Source: Sambucus nigra
Taxonomy: Eukaryota; Streptophyta; Magnoliopsida; Dipsacales; Adoxaceae
Direction: 5' to 3'
DNA: 64,000 nt
Assembly (NCBI GenBank): GCA_949130495.1
Contig: OX422218.1
Span: forward strand, 44,648,651-44,712,650
The notes under the pieces are model-generated. The model made no database searches. It was given only the letters and a program-made list of their open reading frames with translations, and was not told the origin of the DNA. Made by a program: the position numbers and the translations under genes. The stretch's first letter is position 1; every line of letters starts with the position of its first letter. Shown here piece by piece: positions 1 through 13,409 of the stretch.

Positions 1-1031
1 GGTTCTTTGAGGAGATTTTGTAGATCTTTTGTGTTGATCTTGAGGATGTGATCATTGGTTTCTCATCATGGTTTGAGGTATGGGGTTTTACACAATATGC
101 TCCTTAAATCTCGCGAGTGTCATTCTCTTTGAATTCTTGTTTAATTGAACTCATATTTGAATTGATAAATTCATTGAAATCTGGAAAATAATTGTTGAAA
201 TTATTTTGATTCATGTGGTATCATTATACTATTGATGAGCACGTTGTCATGAGATTTTAATATGGCACGGATGTTGAGTACCCGCCAAAATACCTATTCC
301 CGTGATATGGCTTGATAAAGCATATGCGAATGGGGTGAGGCCTGGTGACCCATTGATGTGTTGTTGAGAAATTATATTGATAAATGCTTTGAGATTTGTA
401 TTTTGATTTGAATATTCGTACTCGTGTTGTTACGTTTTATTCATCGCTAATATATGTGTTGAGCATCTTTCCTGTCGTACCCGCCAAAATACCTATTCCC
501 GGCTATGGCTTGATAAAGCATATGAGAATGGGGTGAGTCTTGGTGACCCATTGATGTGTTGTTGAGAAATTATATTGATAAATGCTTTGAGATTAGCATT
601 TTTATTTGAATATTCGTACTCGTATTGTTACGTTTTGTTCATCGCTAACATATATTTGTTGAGCATCTTTCTTGTCGTATTGTGTACTTCTCCATATTTT
701 CTTTTAGTGGCAGGTTAGCGTGGATTCGGGGGCTATGGATTATTGGAGATTGATTTTATCTTGGATATTTTGGGGAGAATTTTTAATACATTTGAGAAGA
801 CTTGTATTTATTTATTTTGATGTATAGAGCATTGGGATTTATTTTATTTCGAGTTAGATGTTGTATTTAATTCGAGAGATTTGTTGTATTGTATTTGAAG
901 AGATTTGAGATTAGTGGATTTATATGATTGTGGGTTTATTTAGATGCTCTATACCTTGTGTATTGTGGATTTAGATTTATTTTATCGCATTAGCGCTCCG
1001 TTCGCTCTCTTCGGGCGGGCGGGGTGTTACA
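1..1031 (+). mobile_element. LTR 1 (left-truncated by window edge) of tandem non-coding LTR element
   Basis: This is the 3' part of a long terminal repeat ending in TGTTACA, matching LTR 2 from about base 1697 onward. It is cut by the start of the window, so its beginning and any target duplication are not seen. It differs from the other two LTRs by an internal duplication of about 199 bp (278-476 repeated at 477-676). A primer binding site follows directly. It contains no gene. Confidence 0.9.
278..676 (+). repeat. Internal 199-bp tandem duplication within LTR 1
   Basis: Two consecutive copies (278-476 and 477-676) start with GTACCCGCCAAAATACC and end in a CTGTC/TTGTC stretch. The two copies differ at several bases. 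LTRs 2 and 3 have this segment once. Both junctions share GTA, which suggests slippage or short-homology recombination. Confidence 0.85.
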
Positions 1032-1265
1032 AATGGTATCAGAGCTTAGGTATACGGCAACCCTCGGGGCTTGAATTTTGGGTCCATTGAATGGTTAACA
1101 ATTTTTGGAGATGGAAAATTTTAGGTGATATTCGTGATAGGTTTCGGAATTAGAGGTGAGGAATTTATTTTTGGAGACGAGATTATTTTGGAGATTGTTG
1201 GCGTGATTTTGAGAGTTAGACATTCGGCGAATTTCGAGGGCGAAATTCCATTGTTAGTGGGGAAG
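1032..1265 (+). mobile_element. Minimal internal domain 1 (PBS to PPT, non-coding)
   Basis: This 234-bp stretch lies between two LTRs. It begins AA followed by TGGTATCAGAGC (1034-1045), the standard plant primer binding site complementary to initiator methionine tRNA. It ends with a short purine-rich tract, GTGGGGAAG, directly before the next LTR. No reading frame of any length is present, so replication would need proteins supplied by another element. Confidence 0.88.
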
Positions 1266-2530
1266 TGTAACAACCCGCGTAATTTTGGGCTATTTTAATT
1301 AATTTTTGGAAAATGGACGAAAATAAAGTTTTTGATAAAATTATTTTTATTGCTCAAATATGTTGGTTATTATTTTTAAAGGCGATAATTTCAAACGGTT
1401 TCGAAATCGGAGTTAAAACGGATTTAAAATGATTTTTTAAATGTTTTTAACTCTTAGAGTTGTTTTGACTTCCAACTCTTCATTTCTTTGCCTTATGTAA
1501 AGGAGTCTTTTGGATTCCAACTCTTCATTTCTTTGCATTATAAAAGGAAGTCGTGGGCAACCTTTTTAATATAATTTTGGCATAAATTTTGGCAGCAAAT
1601 ATATTTTATATTCCTCTTCTTTTTATATACACATTGACCCTTGAGATTTGTGAGCTCCAACATTAGATTAGAGGTGTTCTTGGGGCTATTTTGTTGGAGG
1701 TTCTTGGAGGAGCTTTTGTAGATCTTTTGTGTTGATCTTGAGGATGTGATCGTTGGTTTCTCATCATGGTTTGAGGTATGAGATTTTACACAATATGCTC
1801 CTTAAATCTCGCGAGTGTCATTCTCTTTGAATTCTTGTTTAATTGAACTCATATTTGAATTGATAACTTCATTGAAATCTGGAAAATAATTGTTGAAATT
1901 ATTTTGATTCATGTTGTATCATTATATTGTTGATGAGCACATTGTCATGAGATTTTAATATGGCACGGATGTTGAGTACCCGCCAAAATACCTATTCCCG
2001 GCTATGGCTTGATAAAGCATATGAGAATGGGGTGAGTCTTGGTGACCCATTGATGTGTTGTTGAGAAATTATATTGATAAATGCTTTGAGATTAGCATTT
2101 TTATTTGAATATTCGTACTCGTATTGTTACGTTTTGTTCATCGCTAACATATATTTGTTGAGCATCTTTCTTGTCGTATTGTGTACTTCTCCATATTTTC
2201 TTTTAGTGGCAGGTTAGCGTGGATTCGGGGGCTATGGATTATTGGAGATTGATTTTATCTTGGATATTTTGGGGAGAATTTTTAATACATTTGAGAAGAC
2301 TTGTATTTATTTATTTTGATGTATAGAGCATTGGGATTTATTTTATTTCGAGTTAGATGTTGTATTTAATTCGAGAGATTTGTTGTATTGTATTTGAAGA
2401 GATTTGAGATTAGTGGATTTATATGATTGTGGGTTTATTTAGATGCTCTATACCTTGTGTATTGTGGATTTAGATTTATTTTATCGCATTAGCGCTCCGT
2501 TCGCTCTCTTCGGGCGGGCGGAGTGTTACA
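1266..2530 (+). mobile_element. LTR 2 (complete, 1265 bp) of tandem non-coding LTR element
   Basis: A complete LTR beginning TGTAACAACCCGCG and ending GGAGTGTTACA, giving 7-bp terminal inverted repeats TGTAACA/TGTTACA. A TATA box (TATAAAAG, 1539-1546) about 270 bp into the LTR is a plausible U3 promoter. It is nearly identical to LTR 3 and has the same length. No coding potential is seen. Confidence 0.92.
1539..1546 (+). promoter_or_regulatory. TATA box in LTR 2 (same motif at 3038-3045 in LTR 3)
   Basis: TATAAAAG lies in an AT-rich setting about 270 bp from the LTR start, a normal place for the U3 promoter of a plant LTR. The copy in LTR 3 is unchanged. The transcription start itself is inferred, not seen. 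Confidence 0.6.
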
Positions 2531-2764
2531 AATGGTATCAGAGCTTAGGTATACGGCAACCCTCGGGGCTTGAATTTTGGGTCCATTGAATGGTTAACAA
2601 TTTTTGGAGATAGAAAATTTTAGGTGATATTCGTGATAGGTTTCGGAATTAGAGGTGAGGAATTTATTTTTGGAGACGAGATTATTTTGGAGATTGTTGG
2701 CGTGATTTTGAGAGTTAGACATTCGGCGAATTTCGAGGGCGAAATTCCATTGTTAGTGGGGAAG
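2531..2764 (+). mobile_element. Minimal internal domain 2 (PBS to PPT, non-coding)
   Basis: Second copy of the 234-bp internal domain, nearly identical to 1032-1265. It has the initiator-Met-tRNA primer binding site at 2533-2544 and a purine tract just before LTR 3. The regular order LTR-internal-LTR-internal-LTR gives a repeat unit of 1499 bp. Confidence 0.88.
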
Positions 2765-4029
2765 TGTAACAACCCGCGTAATTTTGGGCTATTTTAATTA
2801 ATTTTTGGAAAATGGACGAAAATAAAGTTTTTGATAAAATTATTTTTATTGCTCAAATATGTTGGTTATTATTTTTAAAGGCGATAATATCAAACGGTTT
2901 CGAAATCGGAGTTAAAACGGATTTAAAATGATTTTTTAAATGTTTTTAACTCTTAGAGTTGTTTTGACTTCCAACTCTTCATTTCTTTGCCTTATGTAAA
3001 GGAGTCTTTTGGATTCCAACTCTTCATTTCTTTGCATTATAAAAGGAAGTCGTGGGCAACCTTTTTAATATAATTTTGGCACAAATTTTGGCAGCAAATA
3101 TATTTTATATTCCTCTTCTTTTTATATACACATTGACCCTTGAGATTTGTGAGTTCCAACATTAGATTAGAGGTGTTCTTGGGGCTATTTTGTTGGAGGT
3201 TCTTGGAGGAGCTTTTGTAGATCTTTTGTGTTGATCTTGAGGATGTGATCGTTGGTTTCTCATCATGGTTTGAGGTATGAGATTTTACACAATATGCTCC
3301 TTAAATCTCGCGAGTGTCATTCTCTTTGAATTCTTGTTTAATTGAACTCATATTTGAATTGATAACTTCATTGAAATCTGGAAAATAATTGTTGAAATTA
3401 TTTTGATTCATGTGGTATCATTATATTGTTGATGAGCACATTGTCATGAGATTTTAATATGGCATGGATGTTGAGTACCCGCCAAAATACCTATTCCCGG
3501 CTATGGCTTGATAAAGCATATGCGAATGGGGTGAGGCTTGGTGACCCATTGATGTGTTGTTGAGAAATTATATTGATAAAGGCTTTGAGATTTGCATTTT
3601 TATTTGAATATTCGTACTCGTATTGTTACGTTTTGTTCATCGCTAACATATATTTGTTGAGCATCTTTCTTGTCGTATTGTGTACTTCTCCATATTTTCT
3701 TTTAGTGGCAGGTTAGTGTGGATTCGGGGGCTATGGATTATTGGAGATTGATTTTATCTTGGATATTTTGGGAAGAATTTTTAATACATTCGAGAAGACT
3801 TGTATTTATTTATTTTGATGTATAGAGCATTGGGATTTATTTTATTTCGAGTTAGATGTTGTATTTAATTCGAGAGATTTGTTGTATTGTATTTGAAGAG
3901 ATTTGAGATTAGTGGATTTATATGATTTTGGGTTTATTTAGATGCTCTATACCTTGTGTATTGTGGATTTAGATTTATTTTATCGCATTAGCGCTCCGTT
4001 CGCTCTCTTCGGGCGGGCGGGGTGTTACA
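2765..4029 (+). mobile_element. LTR 3 (complete, 1265 bp) of tandem non-coding LTR element
   Basis: Starts TGTAACAACCCGCG and ends GGGGTGTTACA at 4029, after which the sequence changes to unrelated DNA. It has the same length as LTR 2 with few substitutions. The 5-bp duplication expected after 4029 cannot be confirmed because the left end of the array lies outside the window. Confidence 0.92.
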
Positions 4030-4139
4030 CCTTCTCCAGCATATTATTGAAGTGTACAAAAACTATAAAAGATGAAGATCAAAGTGAGCATATGAGGAAT
4101 ATAAATACAACCAAACCAAGAAAATGTAAATTACTTACT

Positions 4140-5327
4140 AATGCAAGGTTCTGAGCAGCTAATTCAGAAACCCTCGTTCTAGGGAGCATGGCATCCACCC
4201 CCCTTGGGTTTGGAAGAGTACCAAACTTGATCAACCTCCTAGCCAACCCAGGAGTAATATATATTGGAGAAACAACATCAGAAGAGGGTAAATCAACCAA
4301 GGACAGTTGATCGATCACTTGGTCGACTCGCTTCTCTACAAGCCCTTTCCTAAGTCTCCACAGAGGAACTTCAACCTCTTTAGGAGATACATCCTTAGAA
4401 GCCAGGTCCTTAGGAGTTGGATCTTTAAGGATTGGATCCTTGGGGGCTGGGGCTTCATAACATCCCTTGTTTTATTTTTGGCTCCTTCAACAGATGATTG
4501 GGAGCCAGAAGCACTATCACTGTAAAGGTCAGGAAACGTCCTCTTCTTCATAATTTTAGACAGAGGCGTATTAGAATCAACAACAACCTCTTGTTCAATA
4601 TCAATTACCAGAGCATGAGAGGCAGCAGGTCTGGTAATAAAATAATAAAGATGTTTTTTTTACTAGAGCAGATAGGAAGCATACATAACGTGCTCTTCAG
4701 CAACTACCTTATGAACACCCCAGATAAACTTTAACTCTTTCAAATTTACTTCACTCTCTCTAGGTCACTTTTATTTTTGCTCAACTGCAAATCAATTTAT
4801 AAAATAATAGTCAGTATGACATTTTATCAAACATAAACAGGGCAAATTTACTAAAATATAAAACAACATATTCCATTGCCAAAGAGCGAACATCTAGGTC
4901 CTTGGTATTTAGAACCTCCAACTAAAGGGGCATATTGCCAATTTTTTACAACGACCCCATGATCAAAATAATCCCTATTAGAATTAGGGAGATTAACTAC
5001 CAAATCTTTACTAACAACCCTAGTTTTCAAATAAAATGTGGTGTCACTAGTTACCCATTTATAACAAAATATAATTTATGAAATTCCTAGATGGGTTCCA
5101 TAAATATGTTTTAACCTATAAACTCCATTTATAACTCTCCATGTGTTAGGAGCCACTCTTGTAGGTTCAATGTCAAAATATTGGCAAAACTCCAAATACA
5201 AAGGTTTGGGAAGAAACGTGAAACCACATTCAACAATAAAGATGGAGGGAAACGTGAAACCACATTTAGCAATATCTAATGAGTGTGTACTAACTAATAT
5301 AAATGTTAAAGTTACGTTAAAGGACAA
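4140..5327 (-). pseudogene. Decayed minus-strand gene fragment, possibly Transposase_28-like
   Basis: Two blocks read on the minus strand. The upper one (5327 to about 4900) contains PTRVAPNTWRVINGVYRL, which resembles the PxQLxPNxWR region of plant 'putative gypsy-type transposon' (Transposase_28) proteins. It has in-frame stops after that. The lower block (about 4640 to 4140) is a Ser/Pro/Lys-rich linker followed by a conserved-looking segment ending in AAQNLAL at a good GTAAG donor (about 4136). There is one apparent frameshift near 4450. The two blocks fit one exon-intron gene that has decayed. The family assignment is by eye only; it could instead be another plant transposon-associated gene. 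Confidence 0.4.
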
Positions 5328-5345
5328 GTCTAAAGTACAAAGTTA

Positions 5346-7054
<1,709 letters not shown>

Positions 7055-7442
7055 AAAAGAAAATAAAAGTATAAATTATGCATAAAGTGTTTGAATGGAT
7101 TGGTTGTTGGCCGGGTATAAAATGTTAAAATGCAAAAGGGAACTTAAGAGGATGTTTGTATAATTTGATAAATATGGCGCAAGCGGGGTACTTTAATGAA
7201 TGCAGTGCCAGTCGGGTAGTTGTGTGAAGATGACATAAGACAGGTGATTTGATATATACGACGCAAGATGAGTATATGCTAAAATGCCAGTTTGACCATA
7301 AGAAACCAAACTTAATGAAAAGTGAAAGAATTTTCACTATGGAGTAACCTAGGTAACTTTAAGAAGGGCAGCGAGCCAAATGATGCAACTTTGACTTAGA
7401 TCCAAAATAATTGTCTAGTAAATTAATTGACTGTGACATTTA

Positions 7443-10368
7443 TGTGACACCCCGAACTAATTAAATACCGGGTAGCTACTCCTTTATTCAAATTAATACA
7501 AAATGTCAAGTTGGTTCAGTTCATAGCATCACTGTCGAAAAAACATTTTAACAATTACTAGCCACCTAATATTTAAAAAGTGAGTTGTCAATTTTAATTA
7601 AATCCGATTTATATACAACTAAAGTAAATTAAGAAATACTGATACCACAACCACATCACAGTCGCAATAAGATAACAATGTAATAAACTAAATCTGGAGG
7701 GTTACACCTCACAACAATTCGAATACTGAAATAAACAAAATACAAAGCTTGAACCATTAATTAATTACAACCCAAAATATGAAATAGAACTGAATAAGTA
7801 AGATGTCTCTAAAAGAAAAGGGGGCGACATGCCCTACAGATGAGTAAATCTGAAGTAGAGTCAAGATAGAAAGTGGAGGCGTCTACTATCGAGGTCCTGC
7901 AACTTCCACAGCGGCTACAGCACGTCATTGGAATGGAACTCCTATACTTGGTGTCCTTGTTGCTGGGCACCTAAAAAGATTTTACAAGAAAAATAGATTT
8001 GAAAGCAAACGGGTCCGAGCCCGATTGTGAAAATAGTTTAAAATACAGCAAGTGTTTAATATTATTATACAGTGAATATAAAATACATGATAGTGCGTGC
8101 ACTCACATGAGTTCCTCACCTCTCAACTAATTATGCACACCTACCGTACCCGTACCCGTTCTAGTTATTCCCATATCTAACTAGTCCAATACACAATCTA
8201 ACCTTACTGTACGATTTCCAATCCAATTCCCGAAATCTTAATTTAAACAGAGTGTTTTGGTTTGCTTCTTAGTTCTCAAAATTAGTAATACTAATCACTA
8301 GGGATTTTCCAATGTTAACTCTACAAAAGGTTGATATTATTCACACTTACATTTATACTCTACAAAGGTTGCTATTATTCACACTTACATTTATACATGA
8401 CAGTTCATTTCGATTAATAGTATATTTTCCTCATCACAAATATACAATACTGGTACCCCGAGGCTAAGTTGCAGTGCACACATACTCTGCTATCAAATCT
8501 CGTTACATCACGTACATAAGGACCGTGTATTCCAAGTTTCTCAGGAATCGTTACGACAAGTAACAAACACACATAATGGAGGCGAACATAGTTCACATCA
8601 CATGGTTCACGCACATACCTACGCTCCCATGATCAGCAGACTTATTAACTTCGCAATAAGTCCTTCTCTGACCTATGTCCTCGAGGTACCAATCTAAATC
8701 CCCCCGTAGGCACACAATGATTAGATGGCCCTGATCGAACGCCGACCTCCCATGATAGCAAGTATGGCAGGTATGTTATACACAGATAATCACATATACT
8801 AAGCATTCACACATCTTAGATATCTTAGAATATTATTAGAGGTATATTTCTCGTCCTTATACCGTTATTTAATGTTGTACGTTTACAAGTCCCCGATTTA
8901 TATACATTAAAGTTGTCAACTCTTCTCACCTCGTAATTTTAGGTACTCGTTTCCTAGTCCATAAATGTCATCCGGTTTACTACACAATTCTAAGTTTTAC
9001 TCCTCAGCGTACTCCAATCTCCCAACTATACCCACTAGTCAATAAGGGAAGGTTATTACTCAATTAAATAAGTCTACGGGACGTTTGAAATAAAATGAGG
9101 CCTAAAAGGCCATTCTGTCAACTCGTTAGAAGTCTCGTTCGAATGAGGTCGTTCGAACGAGTGTCGTTCGAACGAATGGCTTCGAACGAACTACCAGCTC
9201 GTTAGAAAGGGTACTGTCATCTCGTTCGAACGACCTGGGCATGTCTTCTAACGAGATGGCAGATTACGCCCAGAAATCTCCAAGTTCGTTTTTCTTCATT
9301 CTTCTCTCCTCTAAATCCACCCTAAGACCATCCAAATTACATTTTAATGTTTATAAACTATTTTTAGTCACCCTAGATCATTTCTTACCATACTTTTTGG
9401 GCCAAATCTTACAAATCAATAAGTAAAAATCATAAATCCCTAAATTTTACCCCAAACCCTATGATCTTAACCCAGAATTTTATTATGCCTAAATAATCAT
9501 CATAAATCCATTTTTAAATCATCAAAGTTAAGTTTTAAATACCAAATTTCGTCCATAATCATTCTACATGCAATTCCTAACCAAGATCAAGGTTTCTACA
9601 ATAATTCCATTGGGTTTTCTCCAAAATATACACAGCATAAGGTTTCTACGCTAAACATGGAGAAAATATTCATTGTAATTAGAAATATAAAATCAATTGC
9701 CTTAGATTTGTTCTTCAAATTTGTTGTCGATGTTTCAAGGTTGATTCTTCTCTCTTTTTGGTCACAATCTCTTCAAAAATGATGGTGGGGAGATGGTTTT
9801 TGGTTTGGAACCATATGATAACTTCTCTCTAACTCTCGTAGCCCACGTCTAATGCTTTTGGCTGGTAATGGCCTTAGTGCCCTCTTTAACCTTATAAAAA
9901 TAAACTCTAAAATTCGTGTGTTTTAATTCCTCAATTTTTAAAATTACCAAAATACCCTTCTAGGTTGCCGATTTGGCCTAAAAATGCCCCGGGACCCAAA
10001 CTAAACCCCCGGCTAGTGTTTTCTGACTATTTTGACCCTTTCGGACACGTTGGCGTACTCAAAATGACCATTCGGTTGATAAAAATATAATTCACTTTTT
10101 TTTTAATTTAAATAATTTCATTCCTGACGCGACTGACATGCGCGTCCCAACTAAATTTTCAAATTGTCGTATTTCTGCCTCGCGACAATTTTGAATATTT
10201 TCAATACTCATATATTACCATATATACTTAGATATATTAAATTTTAACATCGTAATCAAATACCAACTCACATCTCGCTAGTATTTATATCCGGATTAAT
10301 CCCAATTAGTTCTCATTTAATTCAATTAATCCCTTAAATAAAAATCAATAAAATTACGGGGTATTACA
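7443..10368 (-). mobile_element. Left (3') LTR of the chromovirus, 2926 bp
   Basis: On the + strand it begins TGTGACACCCCGA and ends CGGGGTATTACA. The outer target duplication ATTTA is directly to its left. It contains a short tandem duplication (about 8310-8398, two units of about 40 bp with GTTGxTATTATTCACAC) and a cluster of TCGTTCGAACGA palindromes at 9149-9233. A 66-codon frame at 8414-8614 recurs in the other LTR only because the LTRs are copies; I do not call it a gene. Confidence 0.92.
9121..9260. repeat. Cluster of TTCGAA palindromes in the chromovirus LTR
   Basis: The 12-bp perfect palindrome TCGTTCGAACGA occurs at 9149-9160, 9164-9175 and 9222-9233, with partial copies between. 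A diverged version of the cluster is at about 33245-33415 in the other LTR. The surrounding LTR is AT-rich, so the cluster stands out. Confidence 0.85.
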
Positions 10369-10370
10369 TA

Positions 10371-10383
10371 CTTCCCCCCTAAT
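10371..10383 (-). other. Polypurine tract of the chromovirus
   Basis: On the minus strand this reads as a purine run (TTAGGGGGGAAG) just inside the 3' LTR. This is where plus-strand DNA synthesis is primed in LTR retrotransposons. The + strand shows the complementary pyrimidine run. Confidence 0.8.
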
Positions 10384-10410
10384 AACAGAATTTCGTCCCG
10401 AAATTCGGAA

Positions 10411-11621
10411 CTAAAGAGAACCTAGTAAAAATAAATCTGGATAACGCTCGCGCATCTCATCCTCGCGCTCCCATGTGGACTCCTCGGTATTATGATGCTG
10501 CCACTGAACACGTACTAATGGTACTATTTTTTACCTCAGTTTCCTCTCGTTGTGGTCCAGAATAGCAATCGGCCCCTCCTCGTAGGAACTATCGGGCTGA
10601 AGATCGATGTCCTCTAAAGCAATGTGAGTATGGGCCAAATCGTCCCTAAGATATTTCTTTAGTGAGGAAATATGGAACACATCATGAATCCTATGCAAGT
10701 GCTCCGGTAACCCAAGTCTATACGCAACTGGCCCAATCCTTGCGATGATAGGAAATGGCCCCACGTATCTTGGTGCCAGTTTACCCTTCTTCCCAAAATG
10801 CATGATCCCCTTCATAGGAGATACTCTGAGTAATACCTGGTCTCCCACCTTGAACTCTCTGAAGAACCTCTTGGCATCAACATAGCTTTTTTGCCGGTCC
10901 TGAGCTACCCAAATGCGGCTTCGTATCATCTCTATCCTTGCCGAAGTGTCCTGAATCACTTCCGGCCCAAGGAGTTTGTTATCCCTCACCTCTAACCAAC
11001 ATGCTGGGGAATGACAAGGTCTACCATACAACGCCTCAAATGGAGCCATGCCAATGGTGAACTGGTAGGAGTTATTATAAGCAAACTCCACCAATGGAAG
11101 GTATTGCTCCCAACCACCTCCAAAGTCTAGGATGCACATACGCAACATGTCTTCCAATATTTGATTTGTCCGCTCTGTTTGCCCATCAGTCTGCGGGTGA
11201 TATGTCGTACTCAGTCGCAACTCCGTAGCCATGGCCTCCTGGAAACTCTCCCAAAACCGTGAAACGAATATCTTATCTTGGTCAGAAACGATATTTAGAG
11301 GCACCCCGTGAAGTCTCACTATCTCCGCAATAAAAATCTGGGCATACTGTCCTGTAGTGTAATCTGTCCTCACGGGTAGAAAATGAGCAACTTTGGTCAA
11401 CTATCCATAATTACCCATATGGAGTCGTGACCCCTCTGTGACGTAGGTAACCCCGTGATAAAGTCCATGGATATGCTCTCCCATATCCACATCGAAACCT
11501 CTAACGGCTGTAGAAGTCCTGCCGGTTTCTGATGGTCCACCTTTACTAGTTGACAAGTGGTGCATTTAGAAACGAACACGGCGATATCTCTCACTACACC
11601 AAAACACGCCATTAGTAACAC
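10411..11621 (-). pseudogene. Chromovirus integrase (C-terminal half) and chromodomain, broken
   Basis: Continues the integrase after the CACTA insertion. It begins with the second half of the zinc-binding domain (SKCTTCQ), then the catalytic core with conserved segments [16 protein letters not shown] and YHPQTDGQTERTNQ, the latter two matching the usual second Asp and Glu regions. The C-terminal part (LAPRYVGPFPI, then LGLPEHLHRIHDVFHISSLK) is typical of chromoviral integrases. It ends in a chromodomain-like tail (VPLVRVQW to a stop at 10411-10413) that would steer integration to marked chromatin. A 1-nt deletion near 11397-11405 shifts the frame, and a TAA at 10531 cuts the chromodomain. 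Confidence 0.9.
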
Positions 11622-11624
11622 AAT

Positions 11625-12005
11625 TTTACCGTTACTAAAAATATTAGTAACACAATTTTCCCGTTAGAAAAAAGGCTTGGGGCACGAAGCTAGTAACGGA
11701 AAATTCTGTTACTAATAGTAACGGTAAAATTCAGAATTAGTAACGAAAAATTCTATTGCTAATAGTAACGGTAAAATTCAGAATTAGTAACGGAAAATTA
11801 TGTTACTAATAGCAACGGTAAAATACATGATTAGTAACGGAAAATTCGGTTGCTAATAGTAACAGTAAAATTCAGAATTAGTAACAATAAAATTTTGTTG
11901 CTAATAGTAACGGTAAAATGTAGAATTAGTAACGGTAAAATTATGTTACTAATAGTAACGGTAAAATTTAGAATTAGTAACGATAAAATTCTGTTAGTAA
12001 TATTA
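11625..12005. repeat. Subterminal repeat array of the CACTA element (47-bp period)
   Basis: Motifs of the type AGTAACGGTAAAATTCAGAA alternate with AGTAACGGAAAATTCTGTTACT. Successive units start near 11716, 11763, 11811, 11858, 11905 and 11952, a 47-bp period. Each unit holds an AGTAAC/GTTACT inverted pair. In En/Spm-like elements such subterminal repeats bind the element's own DNA-binding protein; that role is inferred here. The other end (18170-18300) has only a few scattered AGTAAC motifs. Confidence 0.85.
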
Positions 12006-12301
12006 ATACATATTTAAAAAAAAATCAAGATCCAATATCCTAATTATTCTTACCACACAATTTGAACCCTAAGAACATATACAAAAAATAGTCTACAAAA
12101 ACAAGGGCATTATATTCAACATTTAAATTTATATAAGTCTCCACTCTTTATTTACAAAAGAAACTTAAACTAAACAAATGTAACATCGTAATACAATCGA
12201 CCCGAAAGTTACATTATTTTAATAAAAGCATCCAATATAACATCCTAATAAAATCATCCCCAAATGAGATATTTTTATATTATAACAAATCAAATGAAAT
12301 A

Positions 12302-12417
12302 TCAAAAAGAAGTTCGTTGTTGTTGACTATCAACTTTCGTTCTATTATCATCGCCATCAACGTCGCAACCCGCATCGCTGGAAACTTGATGAGGATCCAA
12401 AAATGACATTCTCTCAA
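12302..12417 (-). pseudogene. Terminal exon-like block in CACTA, unidentified
   Basis: On the minus strand a short open stretch begins near a possible AG acceptor (about 12410), contains SFLDPHQVSSDAG and an acidic run (DVDGDDN), and ends with TGA at 12302-12304. It lies after the other exon-like blocks in the same orientation and would serve as the last exon of a chimeric transcript. I do not recognise the protein. Confidence 0.35.
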
Positions 12418-12925
12418 ACAAAATAAAATTATCATATTAGTTATAATATCAACATTTAGTCGTACAAAACTAATTTAGTACAAAAAATTATCCACCTTCA
12501 AAATTAATTGGACAAGCATGTGAACTATATCACATTTCACATCAGCACTTAAAAGTAGGAAATTTCACATATAAACAAGTATGTGAACTTATAATATCAC
12601 ACTTTCACATCAGCACAAAACACATATGGTTTCTAACACAAATTCAATTTTTTTAGTAGAACTAACACTGTTCACACAAACACAGAAACACACACTCACG
12701 CTGCACACAAACACTGAACACACACTTCACACTATTAACACAAACACACTATGATACAAAAAAATAAATGAAAATTGCTATGTACTTTATATCCAAGCAT
12801 TTAATGTGCATTCATGAATTCTGGCTATTTTTCATAAATTCACATGATGTGAGATGTAAGAAATGCAAAAGAAAGAACTCAAGTACAAAAAAGTAAGAAC
12901 TCGATAAAATTCATTCTGGACTTAC

Positions 12926-12999
12926 CTCATCCAATATAATATGATCCCATTTGACGGAGTGCGAATTAGATCCCATAATACTATCGTCTTATGAATATC
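12926..12999 (-). pseudogene. Unidentified exon-like block in CACTA (74 bp)
   Basis: Flanked on the minus strand by a pyrimidine-poor but usable acceptor (TGCAG) and a clear donor (GTAAG). One frame reads DDSIMGSNSHSVKWDHIILD without a stop. I do not recognise it. It may be captured host exon or part of the element's own gene. Confidence 0.35.
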
Positions 13000-13211
13000 C
13001 TGCACACATGCCAATTTTTGTTATTTAATGATAAATTCCACTTCCACAATTGCACATAAATGATACTACATTTGGTAATAGAGTCAATATCAATTTACGA
13101 TGGCAGCATACTACGAGCCCACTAAGATTTACTATAACTAAACTTTAATTAAACAAAAGTACATCAAAACTTATTAGTAGTCCAAGCAATACAGGTAGTT
13201 GGGAAGCTTAC

Positions 13212-13363
13212 TGAATTCTGCTCTAGAGGTAGCGTCTAAAGAAGTAATCCGAGAACGTCACCATTCAGGTCGGATCATTTGCAAAATGCGATACAGCCCT
13301 AACCGCATATGTACGGACTAGAGGAACCTTATCACCCACATGAATCTTCATACATTCTATCAC
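13212..13363 (-). pseudogene. Captured fragment of condensin subunit CAP-G (HEAT-repeat exon)
   Basis: The minus strand reads VIECMKIHVGDKVPLVRTY followed by AVRAVSHFAND, then after a one-base shift LLL*TLPLEQNS up to a GTAAG donor at 13211. This matches the HEAT-repeat segment of plant condensin complex subunit CAP-G, where the family reads DKVPxVRTFAVRAL and then LPLEQN. Condensin compacts mitotic chromosomes; this single exon cannot do that. It carries one frameshift and a GAG-to-TAG-type stop. Upstream border is AG (after about 13363). Captured by the CACTA in the same orientation as the other blocks. Confidence 0.75.
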
Positions 13364-13409
13364 CTCATATTAACCTTATCTTATAAAGTTCATATTAACT
13401 TTCATTTGG

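Noticed and set aside
8414..8614. Conserved 66-codon frame, also at 22912-23112
   Set aside because: Both copies are the same place in the two LTRs of the chromovirus; no family resemblance and no sign of constraint beyond LTR identity.
11625..12005. CRISPR-like repeat array
   Set aside because: Regular 47-bp period but no unique spacers, and it lies at the end of a plant CACTA transposon.
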